Of a stretch of DNA of 23,759 nucleotides, positions 1 through 6,679 are shown piece after piece. The position numbers and the translations under genes were made by a program. The notes beneath the pieces are model-generated. The model saw nothing but the letters and a program-made list of their open reading frames with translations. It did no database searches and was not told where the DNA came from. Position 1 is the stretch's first letter, and each line of letters starts with the position of its first letter. This DNA comes from F23-B02 sp963629425 (GTDB lineage: Bacteria > Bacillota > Clostridia > Oscillospirales > Oscillospiraceae), in NCBI GenBank assembly GCA_963629425.1, contig CAVGIU010000014.1, positions 1-23,759 of the forward strand, read 5' to 3'.

Positions 1-686
1 CAAGAAAGATACCCTTCCACACCGATGCCGTTCAGGCAGCCGGCCATATGCCGATAAACGTTCAGGAGATGAACATTGACCTGCTGAGTATGTCCGGTCA
101 CAAGTTCCATGCTCCCAAGGGCGTAGGCGTTCTGTACGCAAAGACGGGTATGCCGCTGTTCAACATAATCGAGGGCGGCGCTCAGGAGCGCGGCAAGCGC
201 GCCGGCACTGAGAATATCCCCGGTATTGTCGCACTGGCGGCGGCTCTCAAGGAGAGCGTTGACAACATGGAGGCCAACACCGAAAAGATCATCCCGATGC
301 GCGATAAGCTTTTCGCAGAGCTCAGCAAGATTCCCCATTCCAAGATAAACGGCTCGCTCGAGCATCACGTCCCCGGCACCGTGAACATGTGCTTCGAGGG
401 CATTGAGGGCGAAAGCCTCCTGCTTCTGCTGGATGCCAAGGGCGTATGTGCATCGTCAGGTTCTGCATGCACCTCCGGCTCACTCGACCCCAGCCACGTT
501 CTGCTCTCTCTCGGCCTGCCTCACGAGGTAGCGCACGGCTCGTTGCGTCTGTCGATAGGTGAGTATAATACCATGGAGGAGATCGACCACATCATAAAGG
601 TCGTCCCCGAGGTCGTTTCCTACCTGCGCGATATCTCCCCCGTGTGGGAGGAGCTTGAAAACGGCACCAAGAAGCATCTCATTTAA
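1..686 (+). CDS. nifS: Cysteine desulfurase, NifS/IscS type (3' part only)
   Basis: PLP enzyme that takes sulfur from L-cysteine and hands it as a persulfide to the Fe-S scaffold. The gene enters from the left edge; the reading frame is open from base 3, and the first in-frame ATG (48) is internal because the class motif HTDAVQAAG is encoded just before it. About 227 of roughly 390-400 residues are present. The PLP lysine lies in SGHKF (codon 102-104) and the catalytic cysteine in SSGSACTSGS (codon 468-470), with the following LDPSHVL typical of the NifS/IscS group. It sits 38 bp before nifU, so the two are probably co-transcribed. Function is certain at family level; whether it serves general Fe-S assembly or another sulfur path is inferred from the nifU neighbour. 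Confidence 0.95.
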   Translation, partial: RKIPFHTDAVQAAGHMPINVQEMNIDLLSMSGHKFHAPKGVGVLYAKTGMPLFNIIEGGAQERGKRAGTENIPGIVALAAALKESVDNMEANTEKIIPMRDKLFAELSKIPHSKINGSLEHHVPGTVNMCFEGIEGESLLLLLDAKGVCASSGSACTSGSLDPSHVLLSLGLPHEVAHGSLRLSIGEYNTMEEIDHIIKVVPEVVSYLRDISPVWEELENGTKKHLI

Positions 687-724
687 TAAACAACACACCG
701 TGATATAATAGGAGGAACTTAGTT

Positions 725-1159
725 ATGGCACTTTATAGTGATAAGGTAATGGATCATTTTCAGAATCCCCGCAATGTCGGCAAGATGGACGATGCCGATG
801 GCGTAGGTGAGGTCGGCAACGCAAAATGCGGCGACATTATGAAGATGTATATCAAGGTCGAGGACGGCATCATCACCGATGTTAAGTTCAACACCTTCGG
901 CTGCGGCAGCGCAATCGCTACCAGCTCCATGGCCACTGAGCTCATCAAGGGCAAGAAGGTCGAGGAAGCGCTCGAGCTGTCGAACAAGGCCGTTGTCGAG
1001 GCTCTTGACGGTCTGCCCGCGCATAAGATCCACTGCTCGGTCCTCGCCGAGGAGGCAGTCGCCGCGGCGGTCAAAGATTACTACGACCGCAACGGCATCG
1101 CATACGATCCCGAGCTGTTCAGCAAAAAGCTGCATGACTGCGAGCACTGCGCAGAGTAA
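725..1159 (+). CDS. nifU: Fe-S cluster assembly scaffold, NifU/IscU N-terminal family
   Basis: A 144-residue scaffold on which a [2Fe-2S] or [4Fe-4S] cluster is built from sulfur delivered by the cysteine desulfurase encoded directly upstream. The three ligand cysteines of the family are visible: C35 in GNAKCGD (with the conserved Asp37), C60 in FGCGSAIA and C104 in KIHCSVLAEE. The length equals a stand-alone IscU/NifU-N domain; the ferredoxin and Nfu domains of true nitrogen-fixation NifU are absent. A CxxC pair (C139, C142) at the extreme C-terminus is additional. The start is set by the ribosome site AGGAGG at about 711. This is the housekeeping clostridial nifS-nifU pair, so the nif name does not imply nitrogen fixation. 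Confidence 0.95.
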   Translation: MALYSDKVMDHFQNPRNVGKMDDADGVGEVGNAKCGDIMKMYIKVEDGIITDVKFNTFGCGSAIATSSMATELIKGKKVEEALELSNKAVVEALDGLPAHKIHCSVLAEEAVAAAVKDYYDRNGIAYDPELFSKKLHDCEHCAE

Positions 1160-1170
1160 TTTGAGCATGA

Positions 1171-1206
1171 AAAATCCCACCGCTATAGCAATAGCGGTGG
1201 GATTTT
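1171..1206. terminator. Bidirectional intrinsic terminator between nifU and the LOG gene
   Basis: A perfect 16-bp inverted repeat (1171-1186 with 1191-1206) around the 4-nt loop AGCA. It has a T tract on the plus side and an A tract on the left that becomes a T tract on the minus strand. It therefore closes both the nifS-nifU transcript and the convergent gene ending at 1223. Confidence 0.93.
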
Positions 1207-1222
1207 TTATGAGCCGGTGGGC

Positions 1223-1759
1223 TTATTCGGCTTTTAAAATTTGTTTTATATCTTCAAGATTCTCGGCGAAATAGATGCCCTTCTGCCGCTCCTCGGAAGA
1301 AAGCCCTTTTTCGATCATGTGCGCCAAAAGCGACTTCAGATCATTATAGTAGCCGTTGAGATTATAGAGAATGCAAGAGGCGGCCAGGTGCTTCAAGGAT
1401 ACCTTTGACATGACCTCTGTGATTTCCTCCAAAGTCCCCGTACCGCCGGGGAAGGCGATAAAGGCATCGCCCAGCTCGATCATCTTTGATTTTCGCTCTG
1501 CCATATCCTTGGTTACGAAAAGATTTGTCAGCCGGTCGTATTCATAGCCGGCATCAATGAAAAACTGCGGCTCCACACCGGTCACGGAGCCGCCCGCGTC
1601 AAGGACACTTTCGGCGAGTTCTCCCATCAGCCCGTTTTTCGAGCCACCGTAGATCAGCGCGTTCCCGCTTTGCCCGATCCATGTGCCGAGCTCGCGAACC
1701 GCACACTTAAGCTCCGGGTCATTTCCTTCGTTCGCGCCAAGATACACGGTAATATTCAT
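1223..1759 (-). CDS. LOG family protein (TIGR00730), putative nucleoside monophosphate phosphoribohydrolase
   Basis: A 178-residue Rossmann-fold protein of the LOG (lysine decarboxylase-like) family. Characterised members split AMP-type or cytokinin nucleotides into free base and ribose 5-phosphate. The family signature PGGTGTLEE is at residues 104-112, and the preceding Arg-Lys pair (R89, K90) completes the usual active-site set. The N-terminal YLGAN and YGGSKNGLMG segments match the nucleotide-binding loops. The ribosome site GGAGGG (plus-strand 1768-1773) lies 8 nt before the ATG. It has its own consensus promoter and an 88-nt leader with a strong hairpin. No cytokinin role is implied in a gut-type anaerobe; nucleotide salvage or clean-up is the likelier job. 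Old annotations as lysine decarboxylase should not be used. Confidence 0.88.
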   Translation of the reverse strand: MNITVYLGANEGNDPELKCAVRELGTWIGQSGNALIYGGSKNGLMGELAESVLDAGGSVTGVEPQFFIDAGYEYDRLTNLFVTKDMAERKSKMIELGDAFIAFPGGTGTLEEITEVMSKVSLKHLAASCILYNLNGYYNDLKSLLAHMIEKGLSSEERQKGIYFAENLEDIKQILKAE

Positions 1760-1793
1760 ACAAGATTCCCTCCGATCATATTGCGGTCAAGAT

Positions 1794-1833
1794 AAAATGA
1801 AAACGGCAGTCAGACTTTTTAGCCTAACTGCCG
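1794..1833 (-). terminator. Terminator-like hairpin inside the leader of the LOG gene
   Basis: Read on the minus strand, 1833-1821 pairs with 1816-1804 to give a 13-bp stem with an AAAA loop, followed by TTTTCATTTT. Two of the 13 pairs are G-U, so the full stem forms only in minus-strand RNA; the plus-strand copy would have A-C mismatches. It lies between the promoter at 1854-1882 and the LOG start at 1759. It can act as an attenuator for that gene, and would also stop read-through from the PIG-L/GPH operon. Confidence 0.7.
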
Positions 1834-1853
1834 GTAGGTACTCACCCATTGAT

Positions 1854-1882
1854 ATTATACTCAAAAGCAAATTGCTTGTCAA
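1854..1882 (-). promoter_or_regulatory. Consensus sigma-A promoter of the LOG gene
   Basis: On the minus strand TTGACA (1882-1877), a 17-nt spacer and TATAAT (1859-1854): both hexamers match the housekeeping consensus exactly. The expected transcription start is near 1847, just after the PIG-L stop codon at 1911, leaving a leader of about 88 nt before the ATG at 1759. Confidence 0.85.
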
Positions 1883-1910
1883 CGGCATTGCGCAGAGGAA
1901 TTTTCGGATG

Positions 1911-2675
1911 TCATTTTCCCGCTTCGGGCAGGCAGTGCATGCGCAGGGTGTCGAGCATGCGGAAGCCCTCGGCGTGGAGAGCAAAGCTGCGCAGACCGAA
2001 GTCGAGCGAGCGGATGCGCAGGTACATGGCTATCGCCTTGCCCTCGGCGCTTCCATCCGGAAACTGGCTCTTGTGGCAGTCAAATATGGCCGACAGCTGC
2101 CGCTTTAGGAGCTCTTTTGAGGCCTTTACATAGCGATTGGGCGAGGCGGTCATGTAATACGCTATCGCCTTCACGGGAGCAGAAGCCGCGCTGTGCCGCT
2201 GCATTATGCCCTCGTAGGGCGCAAGATACGCGATCTCGGATGCCGCCCTGCCCACATTCAGGTGGTCGGGGTGACACTCGCCTTTTACCTGCGGATCGGG
2301 ACAGAACATGACATCGGGCTTAAACTCGCCGACGACCTTCGCAATAGCGGACAGCAGCTCGCATGTATCATAAAATCCACCGTCGCAAAACGGGAGAAAG
2401 TATACGTCCTTAACGCCGAGCGCCGCTGCCGAGGCCTTTGCCTCGGCCCGGCGAATCGGAATAAGATCCTCAGGCGGAACGCTGCCCGAGCCGTATCTTC
2501 CGTCGATGCAGCACAAAAATGCGACCTTTTTGCCCATATCGGCAAGCTTTGCAGCCGTTGCTCCCGCGCCGATCTCGATATCGTCCGGGTGCGGGCCGAT
2601 GAACAGATATCGCGCAAAGTCCTCAAGCTTCGGCAGGGGAGAGGCAATGTTTATGGCGAGTCTTGTTATGCTCAT
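1911..2675 (-). CDS. PIG-L family deacetylase
   Basis: A 254-residue zinc-dependent de-N-acetylase of the PIG-L/LmbE family. Members remove the acetyl group from N-acetylglucosamine conjugates such as GlcNAc-PI, GlcNAc-inositol and bacillithiol or mycothiol precursors. The metal and catalytic motif PHPDD is at residues 28-32 and the second zinc motif HPDH at 135-138. Its ATG overlaps the TGA of the upstream sugar-type symporter as ATGA (2672-2675), so the two are translationally coupled and probably work on the same compound. There is no signal peptide, so it should act in the cytoplasm on imported or endogenous substrate. The exact substrate cannot be read from the sequence. A BshB-type role in bacillithiol synthesis is possible, but no partner genes are nearby. 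Confidence 0.9.
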   Translation of the reverse strand: MSITRLAINIASPLPKLEDFARYLFIGPHPDDIEIGAGATAAKLADMGKKVAFLCCIDGRYGSGSVPPEDLIPIRRAEAKASAAALGVKDVYFLPFCDGGFYDTCELLSAIAKVVGEFKPDVMFCPDPQVKGECHPDHLNVGRAASEIAYLAPYEGIMQRHSAASAPVKAIAYYMTASPNRYVKASKELLKRQLSAIFDCHKSQFPDGSAEGKAIAMYLRIRSLDFGLRSFALHAEGFRMLDTLRMHCLPEAGK

Positions 2676-4147
2676 GCCGTCTCTTCCCTGCGTGCGGCTA
2701 TCTCGCCGCAGATGCGCTCGTACTCGTCCTCGTCGAGCTTATAGTGCTTTTTATACAGGAAGTAGCTCAGAAGCATCAGCACGCAGGGGATTATGACCAT
2801 GCATAGCAGCAGAGCCAGCGTTTTGCCCGGCTCGATACCGGCTATGACATTGTCGATGGCCATGATTTTATCCTGCTCGGTGATGAGATTTCGTGCACAT
2901 TCATTTTCAAAATCGGATATGCGGTTTGTGTACTGCATTACGCCGAAGATGATGTAGCTGAGGTTTGTTATTAGGACTATCAGAGCCGAGGACATCTTCG
3001 TCAAAAACGGACGCAGGGAGGTTATTATCGCCTCGTCGCGTGAGCCGGTGCGGTATTCGTTATATTCGACGGTGTTTATGATAGAGATCATCATAATGAG
3101 ATAGTAGCCGTACTGGCCGAAGTTTGAAAGCGCGTAGCCGACGGTTATGATCCAAAACTTGAGCATCGTCGAGGGCAGGGCGAGACCTGCAGCGAGCATA
3201 AGCGCGTAGCCGACCATTGAGATGCAGGCGAGTATCGTCATGAGCTTTTTGCGCTTAATATGCCGCGAAATGGCGGGATAGAAGATCATGAGAAATGCCG
3301 TCACGGACATGCCGACGATAGAAAACAGCGAGAACAGGCCGCCTTCGTAGCCAAAGTCGAAGTAGATATAGGTCGAGCCGATGCCGCCGACGATAAGGCC
3401 GTTGCCTATCTGCTGCAGGAGGAAAATGAGGCTTATCCACAGCAGCTGATCGTTGCCGGTGATGGTCGTCCAGATCTTTTTAAAGCTGATGGGCGGGACG
3501 TCGGTGTATTCGCGCCTTTCGCGCACTCCGAAGATGGTAAAGCACAAAAACAGCGGCGCAATAATGCAGATTATAAGGGCTATGCGGCCGTATGCTATGG
3601 TTGTGCTGCCGCCGATGGCCATGTCACCGACGGTGAACATGGGGATTAGCACGCTTGCGAGCGTGCCGCCTATGCCGGCAAACAGAGTTGCGCGCGATGT
3701 GAACTGATTTCTCGCGTTTGCGTCGGTCGAAAGCGCGGGCACCATGCCCCAGTAGGAGATATCATGCATTGTGTAGGTTATCGAGTACATGAAGTAAATG
3801 ATGCCGAAGAACCAGACAAAGCTCCAGCCCTGAAGATCGGTGTTGAAGGCAAGATACACGACGACCGAGGTCGAAAGTATGCCTATGACGAGCCATGGCT
3901 TGAATTTGCCCCAGCGCGTGCGCGTGCGCTCGATTATATTGCCCATGACGGGGTCATTGAGAGCGTCGAATATTCGCGCTGCGACAACGATGGCCGTTAC
4001 TGCGCCGAACTGCGCGTTCGTGAGGTTTCGCGTGAACAGCACGAAGGTTATTATACAGCTTGTGAAAAGATAATATATCATATCCCTGCCGACCGTGCCG
4101 AGCGGGAACATGATAAGATTTTTCTTTCTCTGTTTGAGGTCTTCCAT
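2672..4147 (-). CDS. GPH-family (MelB-type) sugar:cation symporter
   Basis: A 491-residue, 12-helix major-facilitator transporter of the glycoside-pentoside-hexuronide:cation symporter group. The N-terminal helix pair is followed by the group's signature, DALNDPVMGNIIERT from residue 61 and WGKFKPW from about residue 79. The conserved Asp residues in helices 2 and 4 are the usual cation site region. The loop near residues 405-440 is longer than in typical MelB. It is the first gene of a two-gene unit with the PIG-L deacetylase (ATGA overlap), suggesting uptake of an acetylated sugar or glycoside that is deacetylated inside; this is an inference. An AGGAG ribosome site precedes the ATG at 4147. 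Substrate is not predictable; glucuronides, xylosides and melibiose are all within the family. Confidence 0.9.
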   Translation of the reverse strand: MEDLKQRKKNLIMFPLGTVGRDMIYYLFTSCIITFVLFTRNLTNAQFGAVTAIVVAARIFDALNDPVMGNIIERTRTRWGKFKPWLVIGILSTSVVVYLAFNTDLQGWSFVWFFGIIYFMYSITYTMHDISYWGMVPALSTDANARNQFTSRATLFAGIGGTLASVLIPMFTVGDMAIGGSTTIAYGRIALIICIIAPLFLCFTIFGVRERREYTDVPPISFKKIWTTITGNDQLLWISLIFLLQQIGNGLIVGGIGSTYIYFDFGYEGGLFSLFSIVGMSVTAFLMIFYPAISRHIKRKKLMTILACISMVGYALMLAAGLALPSTMLKFWIITVGYALSNFGQYGYYLIMMISIINTVEYNEYRTGSRDEAIITSLRPFLTKMSSALIVLITNLSYIIFGVMQYTNRISDFENECARNLITEQDKIMAIDNVIAGIEPGKTLALLLCMVIIPCVLMLLSYFLYKKHYKLDEDEYERICGEIAARREETA

Positions 4148-4273
4148 AACATACTCCTGTACAAATTTAATATATTCTTTATTTTAACAGCCGACGGAGA
4201 TAATAGCAAGGAAAACGCGGCCGCACGCATGATGAAGTTTGAAGCCCGAAATTGTTGCAGATGCACAAATAAC

Positions 4274-4301
4274 ATTATAAAAATGCACAATAAAGGCGCA
4301 A
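4274..4301 (-). promoter_or_regulatory. Probable promoter of the GPH/PIG-L unit
   Basis: Minus-strand TATAAT (4279-4274, exact consensus) with a weak -35 TTGCGC 16 nt upstream (4301-4296). The leader to the ATG at 4147 would be about 120 nt. Two identical octamers ATGCACAA (4261-4268 and 4283-4290) flank the -10 exactly 22 nt apart, which suggests regulator binding to compensate for the poor -35. Confidence 0.5.
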
Positions 4302-4310
4302 AATTCGGTC

Positions 4311-4339
4311 TTGCGAAATGTGTCGATATCGGATAGAAT
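4311..4339 (+). promoter_or_regulatory. Promoter of xpt
   Basis: TTGCGA (4311-4316), 17-nt spacer, TAGAAT (4334-4339): 4/6 and 5/6 matches to the housekeeping consensus. Transcription would start near 4346, giving a leader of only about 28 nt. It falls inside an apparent upstream extension of the xpt frame, which therefore cannot be coding. Confidence 0.65.
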
Positions 4340-4373
4340 GTGTGTTATTCAAATAATATGCGAGGTGGTCAAA

Positions 4374-4949
4374 TTGCAGCAGCTTATCGAGCGTATAAAG
4401 CGTGACGGCGTAGTCAAGCCCGGCGGAGTGCTGAAGGTGGACAGCTTTTTAAATCATCAGATCGACCCGAAGCTGAGCTACGACATGGCAAAGGAGATAC
4501 ACAGACTGTTTGAAAACGAGGATATCAATAAGATCCTCACCATCGAGGCCTCAGGCATCGGCATGGCCGTTTTGACGGGACTTGTTTTCGACTGCCCCGT
4601 GGTATTTGCAAAAAAGAGCAAGACCATAAATCTCTCGGATGATGTGTATTCAACGACTGTTTATTCCTTCACCCATCAGGTCTCAAAGCAGGTGCTTGTT
4701 TCAAAGCGCTATCTTAACCCCGGCGACAGAGTGCTGATAGTTGACGACTTCCTCGCAAACGGCGCGGCGCTTGAGGGACTGTGCGATATCGTCGAGCAGG
4801 CGGGAGCCACGGTCGTGGGAGCGGCCATCGCCATAGAAAAGGCATTCCAGCCCGGCGGTGCCAAACTCCGCGCAAGAGGGCTGCGAATCGAGTCGCTTGC
4901 CCGCATTGAATCGATGGGTGACGACAGCATTGTCTTCTGTCAGGAATAA
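4374..4949 (+). CDS. xpt: Xanthine phosphoribosyltransferase
   Basis: A 191-residue purine salvage enzyme that joins xanthine (and less well guanine) to PRPP to give XMP. The N-terminal half carries GVLKVDSFLNHQIDP, a hallmark shared with Bacillus Xpt. The PRPP loop is VLIVDDFLANGAA (about residues 122-134), and KAFQPGG and ESLARIES follow as in the family. The length equals Bacillus Xpt (194). I place the start at the TTG at 4374 because GAGGTGG lies 5 nt upstream and the N-terminus then aligns with Bacillus Xpt. A longer frame from 4311 would begin inside the promoter. Unlike Bacillus xpt, its own leader is too short for a riboswitch; a guanine riboswitch instead follows it, ahead of the nucleoside importer. 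Confidence 0.95.
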   Translation: MQQLIERIKRDGVVKPGGVLKVDSFLNHQIDPKLSYDMAKEIHRLFENEDINKILTIEASGIGMAVLTGLVFDCPVVFAKKSKTINLSDDVYSTTVYSFTHQVSKQVLVSKRYLNPGDRVLIVDDFLANGAALEGLCDIVEQAGATVVGAAIAIEKAFQPGGAKLRARGLRIESLARIESMGDDSIVFCQE

Positions 4950-5001
4950 ACATGCACAAAAAACGCGGCAAAAAAATGTTAAACTTGGCTAAAAACCAGT
5001 C

Positions 5002-5030
5002 TTGACTTTTTTCAACGCAGTTGATATGCT
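5002..5030 (+). promoter_or_regulatory. Promoter of the riboswitch-controlled nucleoside importer
   Basis: TTGACT (5002-5007), 17-nt spacer, TATGCT (5025-5030). The expected start near 5037 places the riboswitch aptamer about 33 nt into the transcript. No terminator separates xpt (stop 4949) from this promoter, so xpt read-through could also enter the riboswitch. Confidence 0.65.
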
Positions 5031-5069
5031 AAATATGTTCCCGATGAGGGGCGCTTAAAACAGAATATT

Positions 5070-5138
5070 TTCGATATATAGCAAATGATATGGATTTGAA
5101 GTCTCTACCCGGACGCCGTAAATGACCGGACTATCGAA
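5070..5138 (+). promoter_or_regulatory. Guanine (purine class I) riboswitch aptamer
   Basis: Three-way junction fold of the purine riboswitch. P1 is TTCGATA (5070-5076) with TATCGAA (5132-5138). P2 is CAAAT (5082-5086) with ATTTG (5094-5098), closing loop L2 GATATGG (5087-5093). J2/3 contains the conserved CTACC (5105-5109). P3 is CGGACG (5110-5115) with TGACCG (5123-5128) around L3 CCGTAAA (5116-5122). The specificity nucleotide before P1' is C (5131), the guanine-type residue; adenine switches have U. The downstream genes encode a BMP-type nucleoside importer, which fits: when guanine is plentiful, uptake is switched off through the terminator at 5193-5230. Confidence 0.95.
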
Positions 5139-5192
5139 GTTTAATATATAGGGAGAAGTTTTTCGCTCTTCCCTTGGCTTTGGTTTTTATTC

Positions 5193-5230
5193 CGCCGGTC
5201 ACAGATCCATGTGCCCGGCGCTTTTTATTT
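5193..5230 (+). terminator. Expression-platform terminator of the guanine riboswitch
   Basis: An 11-step stem with one T-C mismatch (5193-5203 with 5210-5220, loop GATCCA) followed by CTTTTTATTTT. Its 5' arm contains CCGGTCA (5195-5201), exactly complementary to TGACCGG (5123-5129) in the 3' side of aptamer P3. That gives a plausible antiterminator when guanine is not bound. A weaker imperfect hairpin (5151-5158 with 5166-5173) lies between. Confidence 0.85.
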
Positions 5231-5286
5231 TGTATCAAGGCCCGCAGGGGTTTGATAATATAAAAATTTTGGAGGGTAACCGAAAG

Positions 5287-6534
5287 ATGATGAAGAAGAT
5301 CACTGCACTGCTCCTTGCTATGGTCATGGTTTTTGCACTGTGTGCCTGTAGCAGCAACGATGACAAGAATGACGATGCCAGCGAGCAGACCGCATCCGAG
5401 ATCAAAGTCGGATTTATATTCCTGCACGATGAGAACTCCACCTACGACCTTAACTTCATGAACGCAGCAGAGGCAGCCTGCAAGGCACTTGGCCTCAGCG
5501 AGAGCCAGTATGTTTTCAAGAAGAACATCCCCGAAGGCCAGGAATGCTACGATGCAGCTGCTGAGCTCGCAGAAGAAGGCTGCAACATCATTTTCGCCGA
5601 CAGCTTTGGCCATGAGTCCTTCATGATCGAGGCCGCAAAGGAATTCCCCGACGTTCAGTTCTGCCACGCCACCGGCACCCTTGCTCACACCGAGGGTCTT
5701 GCAAACTACCACAACGCTTTCGCGTCCATCTATGAAGGCCGTTACCTCGCAGGCATCGCAGCCGGCCTCAAGCTCAACGAGATGATCGCAAACGGCACCG
5801 AGATCAACGGTACCGTCGTCACCGCAGACAACGCCAAGATCGGCTACGTCGGTGCATTCACCTACGCGGAAGTTATCTCCGGTTACACCTCTTTCTTCCT
5901 CGGCGCACGTTCTGTATGCCCCACCGTCACCATGGACGTTACCTTCACCGGCTCCTGGTACGATGAGACCGCAGAGAAGGAAGCAGCCAACACCCTTATA
6001 AAGAACGGTTGCAACCTCATCAGCCAGCACGCCGACTCCATGGGCGCTCCCACTGCATGTGAGACCGCAGGCGTTCCCAATGTCTCCTACAACGGCAGCA
6101 CCATTTCCGCCTGCCCCAACACCTTTATCGTTTCCTCCCGCATCGACTGGACTCCTTACTACGAGTATGCAATAAAGGCAGTCATGAACGGCGAGACCAT
6201 CGACACCGACTGGACCGGCACCCTTGCAACCGGCTCCGTTGTTCTGACCGACGTTAACGAGGCAGCCGCAGCCGAAGGCACCGCAGACGCTATCGCCGAG
6301 GCAAAGGCAAAGCTCGAAGACGGCAGCCTGAAGGTATTCGACGTCACCACCTTCACCGTTGAAGGCAAGCAGCTCGACAGCTACATGGCAGACGTTGACA
6401 CCGATGCCGACTACACCGCAGACACCGAGGCTATCAAGGACGGCGCATTCCTCGAGTCCACCTACCGCTCCGCTCCTTACTTCGACATTCAGATCGACGG
6501 CATCAATCTGCTCGACACTAACTTCGGCAGCTGA
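5287..6534 (+). CDS. BMP/PnrA-family nucleoside-binding lipoprotein of an ABC importer
   Basis: A 415-residue surface lipoprotein of the Bmp/PnrA (basic membrane protein) family, the substrate-binding part of nucleoside ABC importers such as NupN and PnrA. The N-terminus MMKKITALLLAMVMVFALCAC is a lipoprotein signal with lipid attachment at C21, followed by an Asp/Asn/Ser-rich linker. The domain opens with IKVGFIFLHDENSTYD, typical of the family's first strand and ligand loop. The start ATG at 5287 follows GGAGGG at 5271-5276; a second ATG at 5290 is equally usable. It is first of four genes (binding protein, ATPase, two permeases) under the guanine riboswitch, which supports guanosine/inosine-type cargo. 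Codon use is strongly C-ending, as in highly expressed genes. Confidence 0.93.
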   Translation: MMKKITALLLAMVMVFALCACSSNDDKNDDASEQTASEIKVGFIFLHDENSTYDLNFMNAAEAACKALGLSESQYVFKKNIPEGQECYDAAAELAEEGCNIIFADSFGHESFMIEAAKEFPDVQFCHATGTLAHTEGLANYHNAFASIYEGRYLAGIAAGLKLNEMIANGTEINGTVVTADNAKIGYVGAFTYAEVISGYTSFFLGARSVCPTVTMDVTFTGSWYDETAEKEAANTLIKNGCNLISQHADSMGAPTACETAGVPNVSYNGSTISACPNTFIVSSRIDWTPYYEYAIKAVMNGETIDTDWTGTLATGSVVLTDVNEAAAAEGTADAIAEAKAKLEDGSLKVFDVTTFTVEGKQLDSYMADVDTDADYTADTEAIKDGAFLESTYRSAPYFDIQIDGINLLDTNFGS

Positions 6535-6560
6535 TATACCGAATAAGCAACATTAAATTA

Positions 6561-6592
6561 AAAGGAAGCTCCGCGCATACGGAGCTTCCTTT
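6561..6592 (+). terminator. Intercistronic hairpin after the binding protein gene (partial terminator or mRNA stabiliser)
   Basis: A perfect 13-bp stem (6561-6573 with 6580-6592, loop CGCATA) but only TTTAG follows, so termination should be incomplete. It lies 26 nt after the lipoprotein stop and about 90 nt before the ATPase. This is the usual arrangement for making far more binding protein than membrane parts. Confidence 0.75.
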
Positions 6593-6679
6593 AGCCTCTT
6601 ATCAGGCTACACAGGAAAGAGCATGAAATCGCTCACGCTTTTTCCTGCGCAGCCAATATTACACATCGGGAGATACGAG

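Noticed and set aside
725..1159. Evidence for nitrogen fixation from the nifS/nifU names
   Set aside because: The NifU protein is a single IscU-like domain and no nitrogenase genes are present; this is the general Fe-S assembly pair of Clostridia.
1804..1833. The leader hairpin read as a plus-strand terminator
   Set aside because: On the plus strand two of the 13 pairs become A-C mismatches and there is no plus-strand gene ending nearby.
4311..4373. An N-terminal extension of xpt of 21 residues starting at a TTG at 4311
   Set aside because: The region is the xpt promoter (TTGCGA-17-TAGAAT), it has no ribosome site, and Xpt homologues begin at the position of the TTG at 4374.
4261..4373. A purine riboswitch in front of xpt, as in Bacillus
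   Set aside because: None of the conserved loops (GATATGG, CTACC, CCGTAAA) occurs here, and the predicted leader is only about 28 nt.
5209..5286. An in-frame upstream extension of the BMP lipoprotein
   Set aside because: It would put the riboswitch terminator inside the coding region and bury the lipoprotein signal; GGAGGG lies before the ATG at 5287.
5131..6030. A 299-codon minus-strand open frame opposite the lipoprotein gene and overlapping the riboswitch
   Set aside because: It is a shadow of the strongly C-ending codons of the lipoprotein gene; no family resemblance.
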